Positions 16,842 to 25,595 of a stretch of DNA of 38,278 bases are shown one piece after another. The notes below the pieces were generated by a model. It was not told where the DNA came from, did no database searches, and saw nothing but the letters and a program-made list of their open reading frames with translations. This stretch comes from Novosphingobium umbonatum (GTDB lineage Bacteria > Pseudomonadota > Alphaproteobacteria > Sphingomonadales > Sphingomonadaceae). The translations under genes were made by a program, and so were the position numbers. How positions within the stretch are numbered: position 1 is the stretch's first letter; the number at the start of each line of letters is the position of its first letter. The stretch spans positions 1 through 38,278 of the forward strand of contig NZ_SACO01000020.1 in assembly GCF_004005905.1 (NCBI RefSeq). Direction: 5' to 3'.

Positions 16842-18260
16842 ATGTCGGGGCAGGGATCAGGGCAGGCAGGCGCGGATGGCGCAGGTGATGCCCTGCAACC
16901 TGTCGGCAAGGTGAACCGCCATACCGGTAGTCTGGCCCAGCGCATGATGTTGATTGCGATGGGCTGGATTTCGGTGCTGTTGCTGGCGGGCGGCATTGCG
17001 CTGGACCGCGCCATGACATCCATGGTCACCCGCAATTTCGACGAGCAATTGGGCTATATGCTGACCGGCATGATCGGCAGCGCGGAAATCGGGCCGGATG
17101 GAGAGGTCTTCTTCAACCGGCCTTTGGGGGATCAGCGTTTTCTGGAGCCCAATAGCGGGCTCTATTGGCAGATTTCGGGCAAGGGGCATGAGGATTTCCC
17201 CAGCCGGTCCCTGTGGGACCGCAGCCTGAAAGTGCCGATGGACCATGTGGACGACCAGCCCCACATTTATGATTCGCAGCAATTTTCCGGCGAGCCTTTG
17301 CGGATGATGGAGCGGTCCATCATCCTGCCGGGTAGCAACACGGTATGGTGGTTTGCTGTGGCGGAAAGCCGCAAGGAGTTGGACGAGCAGATCGGGCGCA
17401 TCCGCACGATCCTGATCAACAGCTTTCTCGTGCTGGGTTTTGGTCTGGTGCTGATGGCGGCTTTGCAGAGTTGGTATGGCCTGTCGCCTCTGCGCCGTGT
17501 GCGTTTGGCCATTGCGCGCATGCGGACGGCGGGCGCCAATCGCGTGACTGATCCCTTGCCGGTGGAAGTTCAGCCATTGGTCGAGGAAATCAACGCTTTG
17601 CTGGCGCATAATGACAAACAGGCCGCAGAAGCGCGCACCCATGCGGGCAATCTGGCCCATGCGCTGAAAACGCCTTTGACGGTCGTTCTCAATGCTGCGC
17701 AGGCCAAGGAGCCTGATCTGGCCGAGACGGTGCAGCGTGAGACGCAAGTGATGCGGCGGCAGGTGGAACACCATCTGGCCCGGGCGCGCGCTGTCGGGCG
17801 GCGCGGGGCGGGGCAGGCGCGGACTGCCCTATGGGATTCGACCGAGTCGGTGATCCGCGCGGTGGAGCGCCTTTATCAGGACACGCGCTTTGACATGGAT
17901 GGCCGCCGCAACGCGCTGGTGGCGATTGAGCGGCAGGATCTGGACGATATCCTTGGCAATCTGATCGAGAATGCGGCCAAATATGGTGGCGGCAGCGTTT
18001 TCGTCACCATTCAACCGGACAAGGGGGGCTCATTGGTCAATATCTGGATCGAGGATGATGGCATGGGCATCCCCGAAAAAGACCGTGAGCGCATTTTCGA
18101 CCGCGGCGCCCGGCTTGATTCGGGTAAGCCGGGGACGGGGCTGGGCTTGGCAATCGTGCGCGATGTGGTGGAAATTTACGGCGGCCGCGTGGAATTGGCC
18201 GAGAGCGAGGATCTGGGCGGGTTGCTGGTGAAGCTGGCTCTGCCGAAGGCGGCGGAGTGA
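16842..18260 (+). CDS. PhoQ/FeuQ-like membrane sensor histidine kinase
   Basis: 472 residues. Transmembrane helix 1 is at about residues 33-52, a periplasmic sensor domain of about 130 residues follows, and helix 2 is at about 188-206 (FLVLGFGLVLMAALQSW). A HAMP-like linker leads to the phosphoacceptor LAHALKTPL (His273), and the ATPase domain carries the N box NLIENAAKYG, the G1 box IEDDGMGIP and the G2 box GTGLGLAIVRDV. The HALKTP form of the H box is typical of PhoQ-like kinases. The ATG at 16842 follows AGGAAAAG. It is the cognate partner of the preceding response regulator. A palindromic element starts 8 bases after its stop. Confidence 0.95.
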   Translation: MSGQGSGQAGADGAGDALQPVGKVNRHTGSLAQRMMLIAMGWISVLLLAGGIALDRAMTSMVTRNFDEQLGYMLTGMIGSAEIGPDGEVFFNRPLGDQRFLEPNSGLYWQISGKGHEDFPSRSLWDRSLKVPMDHVDDQPHIYDSQQFSGEPLRMMERSIILPGSNTVWWFAVAESRKELDEQIGRIRTILINSFLVLGFGLVLMAALQSWYGLSPLRRVRLAIARMRTAGANRVTDPLPVEVQPLVEEINALLAHNDKQAAEARTHAGNLAHALKTPLTVVLNAAQAKEPDLAETVQRETQVMRRQVEHHLARARAVGRRGAGQARTALWDSTESVIRAVERLYQDTRFDMDGRRNALVAIERQDLDDILGNLIENAAKYGGGSVFVTIQPDKGGSLVNIWIEDDGMGIPEKDRERIFDRGARLDSGKPGTGLGLAIVRDVVEIYGGRVELAESEDLGGLLVKLALPKAAE

Positions 18261-18267
18261 GCGTTTT

Positions 18268-18456
18268 TGCCTCCGGCGGGCAAAGGGCGGGGGCCCTTTG
18301 CAATCCCATCACTGGGTTGCGCTATCTCCGCTGCTTTTTCTTTATTCCGCGAAGCGGATTTAAAGCCTGCGGCGCTTCAGGTTGGCACTTCGCAACGGAT
18401 TTGGTGCGATATTAATGGGATTGCAAAGGGCTTCCGCCCTTTGCCCGCCGGAGGCA
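18268..18456. repeat. 189-bp palindromic repeat element, copy 1
   Basis: The two ends are inverted repeats of 42 bases differing at two positions (18268-18309 against 18415-18456). Each arm contains its own small hairpin, GCAAAGGGC/GCCCTTTGC. The centre holds a 31-base core (18345-18375) with a short palindrome TCCGC-GAA-GCGGA. The same ends and core occur in a second copy at 19950-20139 in the opposite orientation. There is no open frame inside. It fills the gap between the sensor-kinase stop and the chorismate mutase stop almost exactly. It resembles a non-autonomous mobile or REP-type element, and the nested hairpins could also end or protect the two convergent transcripts. Confidence 0.85.
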
Positions 18457-18467
18457 TCCCTTACCGA

Positions 18468-18809
18468 TCAAGCCTCGGCTTTCGCCTTTTCATGATGCCG
18501 GATCACTTCATCGATGATGAAGCGCAGGAATTTTTCGCCGAAATCGGGGTCCAGTTGCGATTCCTCGGCCAGCTTGCGCAGGCGGGTGATCTGGCGCTCC
18601 TCGCGGCCCGGGTCGCTGGCGGGCAGGGCGTGGGTGGCTTTATATTCACCCACCGCCTTGGTGATGCGGAATCGTTCGGCCAACATGTGAATCAGCGCGG
18701 CATCGATATTGTCGATGCTGGAACGGAAACCGGCCAGCACGGGGTCTGGCGTGGACGGAACCGGAGTGATGTCCAGATTCGGGGCGGGTGTGGATGCATT
18801 TTCGGGCAT
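18468..18809 (-). CDS. Chorismate mutase, AroQ-alpha type
   Basis: 113 residues. The all-helical chorismate mutase domain begins at about residue 28 (FRSSIDNIDAALIHMLAERF) and contains the conserved RITKAVGEYKA and the DPGREERQITRLRKLAEE segment that supplies active-site basic residues. A disordered proline-rich stretch of about 25 residues precedes it. The enzyme converts chorismate to prephenate for phenylalanine and tyrosine. It is free-standing rather than fused to prephenate dehydratase. It is divergent from the polyprenyl synthase gene and convergent with the sensor kinase across the palindromic element. Confidence 0.92.
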   Translation of the reverse strand: MPENASTPAPNLDITPVPSTPDPVLAGFRSSIDNIDAALIHMLAERFRITKAVGEYKATHALPASDPGREERQITRLRKLAEESQLDPDFGEKFLRFIIDEVIRHHEKAKAEA

Positions 18810-18883
18810 AAGGCGCCGCTAGCATGATCTGATGGGTGATTCCAAGCTTGCCTTCGCGGGCCTATGCGCGCAATGCGGCGCGG

Positions 18884-19927
18884 ATGACTGCCCAACCCCT
18901 CTCCACGCGCGGCCAGCAGGCGACGATGCTGGCAGCGGACTATGCGCCGCAACCCTCGATTGATGCCCTGTTGGCGCTGACCGCGCCGGGTATGGATCGG
19001 GTGAATGCGGTGATTCTCGACCGTATGCAGAGCGAGATCCCGCTAATCCCCGAATTGGCGAACCATTTGATCTCCAGCGGGGGCAAGCGTTTGCGCCCGA
19101 TGCTGACGGTGGCTTCGGCGGGCTTGCTGGATTATGCGGGCGATGCGCAATATGCGCTGGCTGCGGCGGTGGAGTTCATTCACACGGCCACCCTGCTGCA
19201 TGATGATGTGGTGGATGGTTCGGATATGCGTCGCGGCAAGGCGGCGGCCAATATTATCTTTGGCAATCCGGCGACGGTGCTGGTGGGTGACTATCTGTTC
19301 AGCCGTAGTTTTGAACTGATGGTGGAAGCCGGTTCCCTGCGCGTGCTGGAAATTCTGGCCCGTGCCAGCGCCATCATTGCCGAGGGCGAGGTCGACCAGT
19401 TGACCGCCCAGCGCAAGGTGGAGACGAGCGAGGAACATTACCTCCAGATCATCGAGGCCAAGACGGCGGCCCTGTTTGCCGCTGCTTGCCGCATCTCCGC
19501 CGTGGCCGCTGGCCGCAGCGCCGCCGAAGAGCAGGCGTTGGATGATTATGGCCGCTATCTGGGCGTGGCTTTCCAATTGGTGGATGATGCCATCGACTAT
19601 GATTCGGAAAGTCAGGAAATGGGCAAAGGCAAGGGCGATGATTTCCGCGATGGAAAGATGACCCTGCCGGTGATCCTCGCCTATGCGGCTGGCACGCCTG
19701 AAGAGCAGCAGTTCTGGCGCGATGCCATCGCGGGTTTCCGCACCGAGGATGAGGATCTGGCCGAGGCCGTGGCCATTATCGCTCGCCATGGCACTGTGGA
19801 AGCCACCCGTCAGCGCGCGGCCGATTATGCACAAAAGGCTATGGACGCCTTGTCTATCTTCCCCGATAGCCCCATGCGTCGCGCGATGCAGGAAGCGGCT
19901 TTGTTCTCGGTGGCGCGGCGGTATTGA
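18884..19927 (+). CDS. ispB: Polyprenyl diphosphate synthase (octaprenyl/decaprenyl type)
   Basis: An all-alpha trans-prenyltransferase of 347 residues from the ATG at 18884. The first aspartate-rich motif is LLHDDVVDGSDMRRG (Asp107, Asp108, Asp111) and the second is FQLVDDAIDYDS (Asp234, Asp235, Asp238), with the GGKRLRP substrate-binding segment upstream. It makes the side chain of ubiquinone; sphingomonads usually make Q-10, so a decaprenyl product is likely, though chain length cannot be read reliably. The start is uncertain: the frame reaches a GTG at 18836, only 26 bases from the divergent gene, and another ATG lies at 18929. It is followed 22 bases later by palindromic element copy 2. 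Confidence 0.9.
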   Translation: MTAQPLSTRGQQATMLAADYAPQPSIDALLALTAPGMDRVNAVILDRMQSEIPLIPELANHLISSGGKRLRPMLTVASAGLLDYAGDAQYALAAAVEFIHTATLLHDDVVDGSDMRRGKAAANIIFGNPATVLVGDYLFSRSFELMVEAGSLRVLEILARASAIIAEGEVDQLTAQRKVETSEEHYLQIIEAKTAALFAAACRISAVAAGRSAAEEQALDDYGRYLGVAFQLVDDAIDYDSESQEMGKGKGDDFRDGKMTLPVILAYAAGTPEEQQFWRDAIAGFRTEDEDLAEAVAIIARHGTVEATRQRAADYAQKAMDALSIFPDSPMRRAMQEAALFSVARRY

Positions 19928-19949
19928 TTTTTTAGGGTGCGTTAAGGGG

Positions 19950-20139
19950 TGCCTCCGGCGGGCAAAGGGCGGGGGCCCTTTGCAAACCCGTGAATTTAAG
20001 CGCTAGTATCGATAGTCTGCGCAAGCTTCATGCGCCGCAGGCTTTTAAATCCGCTTCGCGGAAAGGCATAAAGTCGCCAACGAGGCGCGATCTCGTGACG
20101 GGATTGCAAAGGGCCCCCGCCCTTTGCCCGCCGGAGGCA
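19950..20139. repeat. 190-bp palindromic repeat element, copy 2 (inverted)
   Basis: The ends are 40-base inverted repeats with one mismatch, almost identical to those of copy 1 (18268-18456), including the nested GCAAAGGGC/GCCCTTTGC hairpins. The shared core with TTCCGCGAAGCGGA lies at 20032-20063 on the minus strand, so this copy points the opposite way; it has one extra base in the TTTAAA run. The remaining interior differs between copies, so ends and core are the conserved parts. It lies between ispB and hrpB, both rightward. Confidence 0.85.
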
Positions 20140-20184
20140 CCTTCCATCCTTCAACCTTCCGCCCAAATCGCCTAAGGCGGCCTC

Positions 20185-22656
20185 GTGACCGATCTTCCCA
20201 TCCACGCCGTCCTGCCCGAACTCTTGGCCGCCTTGCGCCAAGGGCCTTACGCTGTGCTGATTGCCCCGCCCGGCGCGGGCAAAACCACCAGCGTGGCGCC
20301 TGCGCTCATCCGCGAGCCTTGGTGCAGCGGCAAGGTGATCCTGCTCTCCCCGCGCCGTGTTGCGGCAAGGGCAGCGGCGGAACGCATGGCCGAATTGCTG
20401 GGCGAAAGCGCGGGGCAGACGGTGGGCTATTTGACCCGTCTGGACAGCAAGCAATCGGCCAAGACGCGCATTCTGGTGATGACCGAGGCGATTTTCGTCG
20501 CCACCATTTTGCACGATCCCGAATTGCAGGGCGTTTCGGCGGTGCTGTTTGACGAGGCGCATGAGCGGCATCTCGATTCTGATCTGGGGCTGGCCTTGGC
20601 GGTGGAAAGCGCAGGCGTGCTGCGCGAGGATCTGCGCATCGTGCCCATGTCCGCCACGATTGATGGCCAGCGTTTCGCCAGCCTGCTGGGGGCGAACACG
20701 CCGGTGATCGAGAGCGAGGGCAAGGCTTGGCCGCTCTCCTTCCGCTGGCTGGGCGCGGCGCCGGAAAAGAGGTTGGAGGAGGCGATGACCAGCGCCGTCC
20801 TTACCGCATGGCGTGAGCAGGAGGGCGACATCTTGGCCTTTCTGCCCGGTGTGGGCGAGATTACCCGCACGGTGGAACGTTTATCCGAACGCCTGTCCGA
20901 TGCCTTGGTGCTGCCGCTGCATGGCCAATGCGAGCCAGCAGCCCAGCGCGCCGCGATCCGGCGTGATCCTGCCGGTCGCCGCCGCATCGTGCTGGCCACC
21001 AGCATTGCCGAAACCTCGCTGACGCTGGATGGCGTGTCGGTGGTGGTCGATGCGGGCCTGTCGCGCAGGCCGGAGTTTGACAAAGCGGCGGGGGTGACGC
21101 GGCTGATCACCACGCGCGCCAGTCAGGCTTCGGCGGCGCAAAGGGCGGGGCGTGCGGCGCGGCAGGGGCCGGGTGTGGCCTATCGCCTGTGGGAAGAGGC
21201 GGCCCATGCAGGGCGCGCGGCCTATGATCCGCCCGAAATGCTCACCAGCGATCTGGCGCCTTTGACCTTGGCCCTTGCGCAATGGGGCGCGGGGGACATG
21301 GCCGATATGGCATGGATCGACCCGCCACCGGCGGCAGCCTTGGCCGCGGCGCGGGCCAAGCTGGCCAGCCTTGGCGCGCTGGATGGCGATGGGCGGATAA
21401 CCGCGCATGGGCGGGCGATGGCCAGCCTGCCGATGGGGCCGGAACAGGCGCATATGCTGCTTTATGGCGCGGCGCGCGGCGCGGGTGAGGCGGCGGCGGA
21501 ACTGGCGTTTCTGTTGCAGGAGCGGGGCCTTGGCGGGCGCGGCGATGATTTGCTTGCGCGGCTTGAGCGTTGGCGGCGTGACCGTTCGCCCAAAGCCGAG
21601 GCGGCGCGGCAAATGGCGCGTGGCTGGGCGCGGCGGGCCAAGGGCATGGTGGAGCGCGTTGCGGGCGAACCACCGCCCGAGGGCGTGCTGCTGGCCGAAG
21701 GTTTCCCCGACAATCTGGCCAAACGGCGCGATGCCAGCGGCGAGGAATGGCTGGCGGCGGGCGGCAGGGGGCTGGCGCTTGATCCCTTGTCGCCGCTGAC
21801 GCGCGCGGATTATCTGGCCGTGGGTGAGGCGCAAGGCGCGGCCAAGGGCGCGCGGATTACCGGCGCGATTGCCCTGAGCGAGGCCGAGGTTTTGACTCAT
21901 CTGGCCCATCGGATCGAGAGGCGCTCCACCTTGCGCTGGGTGGGAGATGAGGCGCGGGTGGAGGCTTTGCTGGAGCGCCGCCTCGGCGCCTTTGTGTTTG
22001 CGCGGGGCAGCGATCCTTCGCCCGATCCCAAGGCGATTGCCGCTTTCCTGTGTGAAAAGATCCGCGCGGAAGGGCTGGCTCTGCTGCCTTTGGGGCGGGC
22101 CAGTCTCAATCTGCTCAAGCGGGCGCGCTATGCGGGCGTGGCGGCGCTGGATGAACAGGCGCTGCTGGATGAACTGGAGGAATGGGCTGCGCCGCATCTG
22201 AAGCGGCGGCTCGACCAGGTGCAGGCAGGGGCCTTGCATCAGGCCTTGCTGGACAGGCTGGGCTGGGATGGGAAACAGGCCATTGACCGCCTTGCCCCGC
22301 CCGAATTCCACAGTCCGGCGGGCAGCAGCCATGCGATTGATTACGAGGATGCCGGTGGGCCCAGCATCGAGATTCGTGTGCAGGCTTTGTTCGGTCTGGA
22401 GCGCCACCCAACCTTTGGCAGCCCGCCGCAGCCCTTGCTGCTCAAACTCACCTCGCCCGGTGGAAAGCCGATCCAGACCACGCGCGATTTGCCCGGTTTC
22501 TGGCGCGGAAGCTGGCGCGATGTGGTGAAAGATATGAAGGGCCGCTATCCCAAGCACCGTTGGCCGGACGAGCCTTGGGCCGAAGATCCCAGCCTTAAAA
22601 CCAAAAACGCTTTCAATGCGGGCAAAAAGCAGGGCGAGGGCAAAGGTCGCTCTTGA
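20185..22656 (+). CDS. hrpB: ATP-dependent RNA helicase HrpB
   Basis: 823 residues, the usual HrpB length. The DExH helicase core has Walker A IAPPGAGKTTS (Lys33), the Walker B box FDEAHERH (about 121-128), motif III MSATID, and in the second RecA domain LATSIAETSLTLDGVSVVVD with motif VI QRAGRAARQGPG. The helicase-associated domain follows, then the HrpB-specific C-terminal domain (PEFHSPAGSSHAIDYED to PDEPWAED). The substrate of HrpB is not well established in most bacteria. The start is GTG at 20185; no upstream ATG is available before the palindromic element. Confidence 0.95.
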   Translation: MTDLPIHAVLPELLAALRQGPYAVLIAPPGAGKTTSVAPALIREPWCSGKVILLSPRRVAARAAAERMAELLGESAGQTVGYLTRLDSKQSAKTRILVMTEAIFVATILHDPELQGVSAVLFDEAHERHLDSDLGLALAVESAGVLREDLRIVPMSATIDGQRFASLLGANTPVIESEGKAWPLSFRWLGAAPEKRLEEAMTSAVLTAWREQEGDILAFLPGVGEITRTVERLSERLSDALVLPLHGQCEPAAQRAAIRRDPAGRRRIVLATSIAETSLTLDGVSVVVDAGLSRRPEFDKAAGVTRLITTRASQASAAQRAGRAARQGPGVAYRLWEEAAHAGRAAYDPPEMLTSDLAPLTLALAQWGAGDMADMAWIDPPPAAALAAARAKLASLGALDGDGRITAHGRAMASLPMGPEQAHMLLYGAARGAGEAAAELAFLLQERGLGGRGDDLLARLERWRRDRSPKAEAARQMARGWARRAKGMVERVAGEPPPEGVLLAEGFPDNLAKRRDASGEEWLAAGGRGLALDPLSPLTRADYLAVGEAQGAAKGARITGAIALSEAEVLTHLAHRIERRSTLRWVGDEARVEALLERRLGAFVFARGSDPSPDPKAIAAFLCEKIRAEGLALLPLGRASLNLLKRARYAGVAALDEQALLDELEEWAAPHLKRRLDQVQAGALHQALLDRLGWDGKQAIDRLAPPEFHSPAGSSHAIDYEDAGGPSIEIRVQALFGLERHPTFGSPPQPLLLKLTSPGGKPIQTTRDLPGFWRGSWRDVVKDMKGRYPKHRWPDEPWAEDPSLKTKNAFNAGKKQGEGKGRS

Positions 22657-22688
22657 TTTACGATGTGATTCGCTGGCATGGCGATTTT

Positions 22689-22967
22689 ATGACCGCACGT
22701 ATCTATCAGCGCCCGAAGAACGCCATGCAGTCCGGTAAGGCACTGCTGGACCAGTGGATCCTCGAATTCGCGCCCAGCGAGGCCCGCCGTCCCGACCCTC
22801 TGATGGGCTGGCCCGGCAGCGCCGACACCCAGACTCAGGTGACTTTGAAGTTCCATTCGGTGGACGAAGCAAAGGCCTATGCCGAAAAATATGGCATCAC
22901 CGCCACGGTGCATGGCACGCCGCCGCGTCGGCTGAAGTTGCAGGCCTATGCGGATAATTTCCGCTAA
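22689..22967 (+). CDS. Complex I accessory subunit, NDUFS4 type (ETC complex I subunit)
   Basis: 92 residues from the ATG at 22689 (MTARIYQRPKNAMQSGKA). It matches the alphaproteobacterial homologues of mitochondrial NDUFS4, the 18-kDa accessory subunit: WILEFAPSEARRPDPLMGW, then TQTQVTLKFHSVDEAKAYAE and a C-terminal basic stretch. It is thought to stabilise the peripheral arm of NADH:ubiquinone oxidoreductase. It stands alone, away from the nuo operon, 32 bases after hrpB. The open frame begins at a TTG (22653) overlapping the hrpB stop, but those 12 residues look unrelated to the family. Confidence 0.9.
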   Translation: MTARIYQRPKNAMQSGKALLDQWILEFAPSEARRPDPLMGWPGSADTQTQVTLKFHSVDEAKAYAEKYGITATVHGTPPRRLKLQAYADNFR

Positions 22968-22985
22968 TCAGCTTTTTGGCGGGGC

Positions 22986-23014
22986 TTGCATTCTGCAAAA
23001 AGTCTCGCCATAGG
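22986..23014 (+). promoter_or_regulatory. Promoter of the SRP RNA gene
   Basis: TTGCAT (22986-22991), 17 bases, then CATAGG (23009-23014). The predicted start 7-8 bases later coincides with the first paired base of the SRP RNA. The tRNA-Tyr promoter has the identical CATAGG box at the same spacing. Confidence 0.6.
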
Positions 23015-23021
23015 CTCCAGC

Positions 23022-23110
23022 GGGAGTCGGGCGGACGTTTGCATTCGCCAACCTGGTCAGGTCCGGAAGGAAGCAGCCACAACGAAGCCGCGGCGGGTCG
23101 TCCGGCTCCT
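23022..23110 (+). ncRNA. ffs: Signal recognition particle RNA (4.5S, bacterial small type)
   Basis: The conserved Ffh-binding domain is plain: CTGGTCAGGTCCGGAAGG followed by AAGCAGCCA, with the GGAA tetraloop and asymmetric internal loop. The outer stem is closed by GGAGTCGGGCGGAC at the 5' end pairing with GTCGTCCGGCTCC at the 3' end. Length is about 88 bases, within the small class. With Ffh it brings nascent membrane proteins to FtsY and SecYEG. Exact ends are inferred from the stem, the promoter and the terminator at 23124-23152. Confidence 0.95.
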
Positions 23111-23123
23111 ACTACAGATATTC

Positions 23124-23152
23124 AAAAGGCTGGCGGTTTCGCCGGCCTTTTT
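23124..23152 (+). terminator. Terminator of the SRP RNA
   Basis: AAAAGGCTGGCG pairs with CGCCGGCCTTTT (one T-G wobble) around a GTTT loop and runs into T residues, 14 bases after the RNA 3' end. Confidence 0.9.
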
Positions 23153-23259
23153 GTTTTTGCGCCCATCATTTGGCCGCATCTGCGGTGGATGGGCCAAGGG
23201 GTGCACTTGCTTTTTGCCCCTGATGTGCCAATCCATCGGCCAAGGCGACAAGCAGGGGT

Positions 23260-25119
23260 ATGATGAGCATTTCGGAAATCTTCGGCGGTGATGAGGATGG
23301 CGATGATCTGCCGTGGGATACGGATGATTCGCAGGATTCGGACACGGTAAGCGCCGAGGAACTGGAAGCGGCGGGGCAGGGCAGCATGTTTGGCGCGCCT
23401 GAACCCGCGCCCGAACCCGCTCCGGCGCCAAAACTCGCAGCGCCCGTTTCGGCTCAGCCCTATCGCGTCTTGGCACGCAAATATCGTTCGCAAACATTTG
23501 CCGAGCTGATCGGTCAGGATGCGATGGTGCAGACGCTGGCCAATGCGATTCGTCGTGACCGTCTGGCCCATGCCTTTTTGATGACCGGTATTCGCGGGGT
23601 GGGCAAAACCTCCACTGCGCGCTTGATCGCCAAGGCGCTCAATTGCATCGGCCCCGATGGCAAGGGCGGGCCGACGATTGACCCCTGCGGCCAATGCGAG
23701 CCCTGCGTGGCGATTGCCGAGGGGCGGCATATCGATGTGATCGAAATGGACGCCGCCAGCCATACCGGCGTGGACGATGTGCGCGAGATTATCGAAGCGG
23801 TGCGCTATGCGGCGGTGTCGGCGCGCTATAAAATCTACATCATCGACGAAGTCCACATGCTCTCGCGCAATGCTTTCAATGCTTTGCTCAAGACACTTGA
23901 AGAGCCGCCCGCGCATGTGAAGTTCCTGTTTGCCACCACAGAGGTGGACAAGCTGCCGATCACGGTGCTCTCGCGCTGCCAGCGTTTTGATCTAAAACGC
24001 ATCCCTGCCGAATTGCTGGCCGCCCATTTCGCCCGTATTTGCGAAAAGGAAGGCGTGGAGGCCGAGGCCGAAGCTTTGGCCATGGTGGCCGAGGCGGCGG
24101 AAGGTTCGGTGCGCGATGGCCTGTCGATTCTGGATCAGGCGATTGCCCATGCCGATCTGGCCAGTGATAGCGAACAGACCAAGGTTACCGCAGAGCATTT
24201 GCGCGAAATGCTGGGGCTGGCGGACAAGACCGCCCAGCGTCAATTGTTTGCCGCTTTGCTCGCTGGCGATGGGGCGGCGCTGCTCGATCTGGTGGCGGGG
24301 CAATTCGCGCTGGGGGTGGAGCCTTTGGCCTTGCTCCGTTCGGCGATGGAAGTGACCCATCGCATCACCGTGGCGCAATTGGGCAAGCGCGATACCCGCT
24401 CGATCTCGCAGGATGAGAAGGCTGCGATTGAGGGCTGGGCGCAGCAATTGTCGGCGGGGCAGTTGCATCGCCTTTGGCAATTGCTGCTAAAAGGTCATGA
24501 CGAGGTAAAAACCGCGCCGGAGCCTTTGGTTGCTGCTGAAATGGCGCTGCTGCGCTGTATGCACGCCGCCGATATGCCCGATCCGGGCCAGTTGGTGAAA
24601 AAGATCGAAGGGCTGGCCAGTGGTGGTGTGCTGTCGGGGGCGGTTGCTGCCGCTTCGCAAAGTGCCCAGCCGGTTGCCCAGATCGCGCCTGCTATGCCGG
24701 TTTCCAATATGTCCGTTTCCACTATGCCCGCGCTGGAATGGCGCCATCTGGTCGAAGTGGTCGAGCGCGAATCCATCGCCACCGGCAGCATGATGCGCCT
24801 GCAGGTGCGCGTGGTGGACCTGGCGCCGGGGCGGCTCGTTTTTGAACAGGCGCCCGGTTTTCCAGAGGACGTTACCCCCATTCTACGCGCCGCCTTGCAA
24901 AAGGCCACCGACCGCGTGTGGGAGGTCGAGCGGCGTTCATCGGGCGGGGCGCCCAGCATGGTGGAGATGGAGGAGCAGGCCAAAGCGGCCGAACTGGCCC
25001 AGCGCCAACAATCGCCGCTGATGCAGGCCGCCATGGCCGCTTTCCCGCAGGCGCAGGATATTACGGAAGAAGGGCAGGCCGGTCAGCCACCGCGCCGCCA
25101 AGCCAATTGGAGCCGATAG
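23260..25119 (+). CDS. dnaX: DNA polymerase III subunits gamma and tau
   Basis: 619 residues. After an acidic N-terminal extension of about 65 residues comes the clamp-loader AAA+ module: YRSQTFAELIGQDAMVQTLA, Walker A GIRGVGKTSTARLIAK, the zinc-binding CGQCEPC, Walker B YIIDEVHMLS and sensor 1 FATTEVDKLP. Domain III ends near residue 450 and a variable tau-type C-terminal region follows. It forms the clamp loader that places the sliding clamp and ties the replisome together. It lies directly upstream of ybaB with no gap, the usual order. Two adjacent ATGs (23260, 23263) are possible starts. Confidence 0.96.
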   Translation: MMSISEIFGGDEDGDDLPWDTDDSQDSDTVSAEELEAAGQGSMFGAPEPAPEPAPAPKLAAPVSAQPYRVLARKYRSQTFAELIGQDAMVQTLANAIRRDRLAHAFLMTGIRGVGKTSTARLIAKALNCIGPDGKGGPTIDPCGQCEPCVAIAEGRHIDVIEMDAASHTGVDDVREIIEAVRYAAVSARYKIYIIDEVHMLSRNAFNALLKTLEEPPAHVKFLFATTEVDKLPITVLSRCQRFDLKRIPAELLAAHFARICEKEGVEAEAEALAMVAEAAEGSVRDGLSILDQAIAHADLASDSEQTKVTAEHLREMLGLADKTAQRQLFAALLAGDGAALLDLVAGQFALGVEPLALLRSAMEVTHRITVAQLGKRDTRSISQDEKAAIEGWAQQLSAGQLHRLWQLLLKGHDEVKTAPEPLVAAEMALLRCMHAADMPDPGQLVKKIEGLASGGVLSGAVAAASQSAQPVAQIAPAMPVSNMSVSTMPALEWRHLVEVVERESIATGSMMRLQVRVVDLAPGRLVFEQAPGFPEDVTPILRAALQKATDRVWEVERRSSGGAPSMVEMEEQAKAAELAQRQQSPLMQAAMAAFPQAQDITEEGQAGQPPRRQANWSR

Positions 25120-25455
25120 ATGAAGTCGATGGAAGAAATGATCAAGGCCGCACAAGCTGCCGCCGAAACGATCAGCAAGCAGATGAACGAAACGCAGGCC
25201 AAGCTGGACGCGCTGGAGGTCAAGGGCGTTTCGGGCGGCGGTCTGGTGCAGATCCGCGCGAGCGCCAAGGGCCGTGTGATCGGCGTGGAGATTGACGAAA
25301 GCCTGCTGACCCCTGCCGAAAAGGGCGTGCTGGAAGACTTGATCGCGGCGGCGTTTAACGATGCACGCGCCAAGGCCGATGAAGTGGCCGGTGCCGAAAT
25401 GGCCAAGGCGCAGTGCGGGTTGGGCCTGCCGCCGGGCTTCAAGCTGCCTTTCTGA
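25120..25455 (+). CDS. YbaB/EbfC family nucleoid-associated protein
   Basis: 111 residues. A helical N-terminus rich in Lys, Gln and Ala (EEMIKAAQAAAETISKQMNE) is followed by the conserved GVSGGGLVQIRASAKGRVIG and a C-terminal segment ending AKAQCGLGLPPGF. The homodimer binds DNA and may condense the nucleoid. The ATG directly follows the dnaX TAG, so the two are translationally coupled. recR, often next in this cluster, is absent here. Confidence 0.95.
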   Translation: MKSMEEMIKAAQAAAETISKQMNETQAKLDALEVKGVSGGGLVQIRASAKGRVIGVEIDESLLTPAEKGVLEDLIAAAFNDARAKADEVAGAEMAKAQCGLGLPPGFKLPF

Positions 25456-25595
25456 TGCGCGTTTCGGGCCGAAAATGCCGATAGGGAAAACTTGCCGCTC
25501 GCCCCATTGCACAGGGGCGGGCGGCAACCCATATTCAGCAGACAGAAAAAAATTCAGCCCAGCCGCCCGAAGCTCCGGTTTTGTCGCTATAATGG

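Noticed and set aside
20881..22557. A 558-residue antisense frame inside hrpB
   Set aside because: Overlaps conserved HrpB domains throughout and shows no recognisable domain; shadow frame.
24590..24610. A GAAAAAG run near codon 445 of dnaX, close to where E. coli shifts frame to make gamma
   Set aside because: It is not a proper slippery heptamer (G instead of A at the first position), no strong hairpin follows at the right distance, and the -1 frame stays open for about 80 codons before a stop. Weak evidence for programmed frameshifting.
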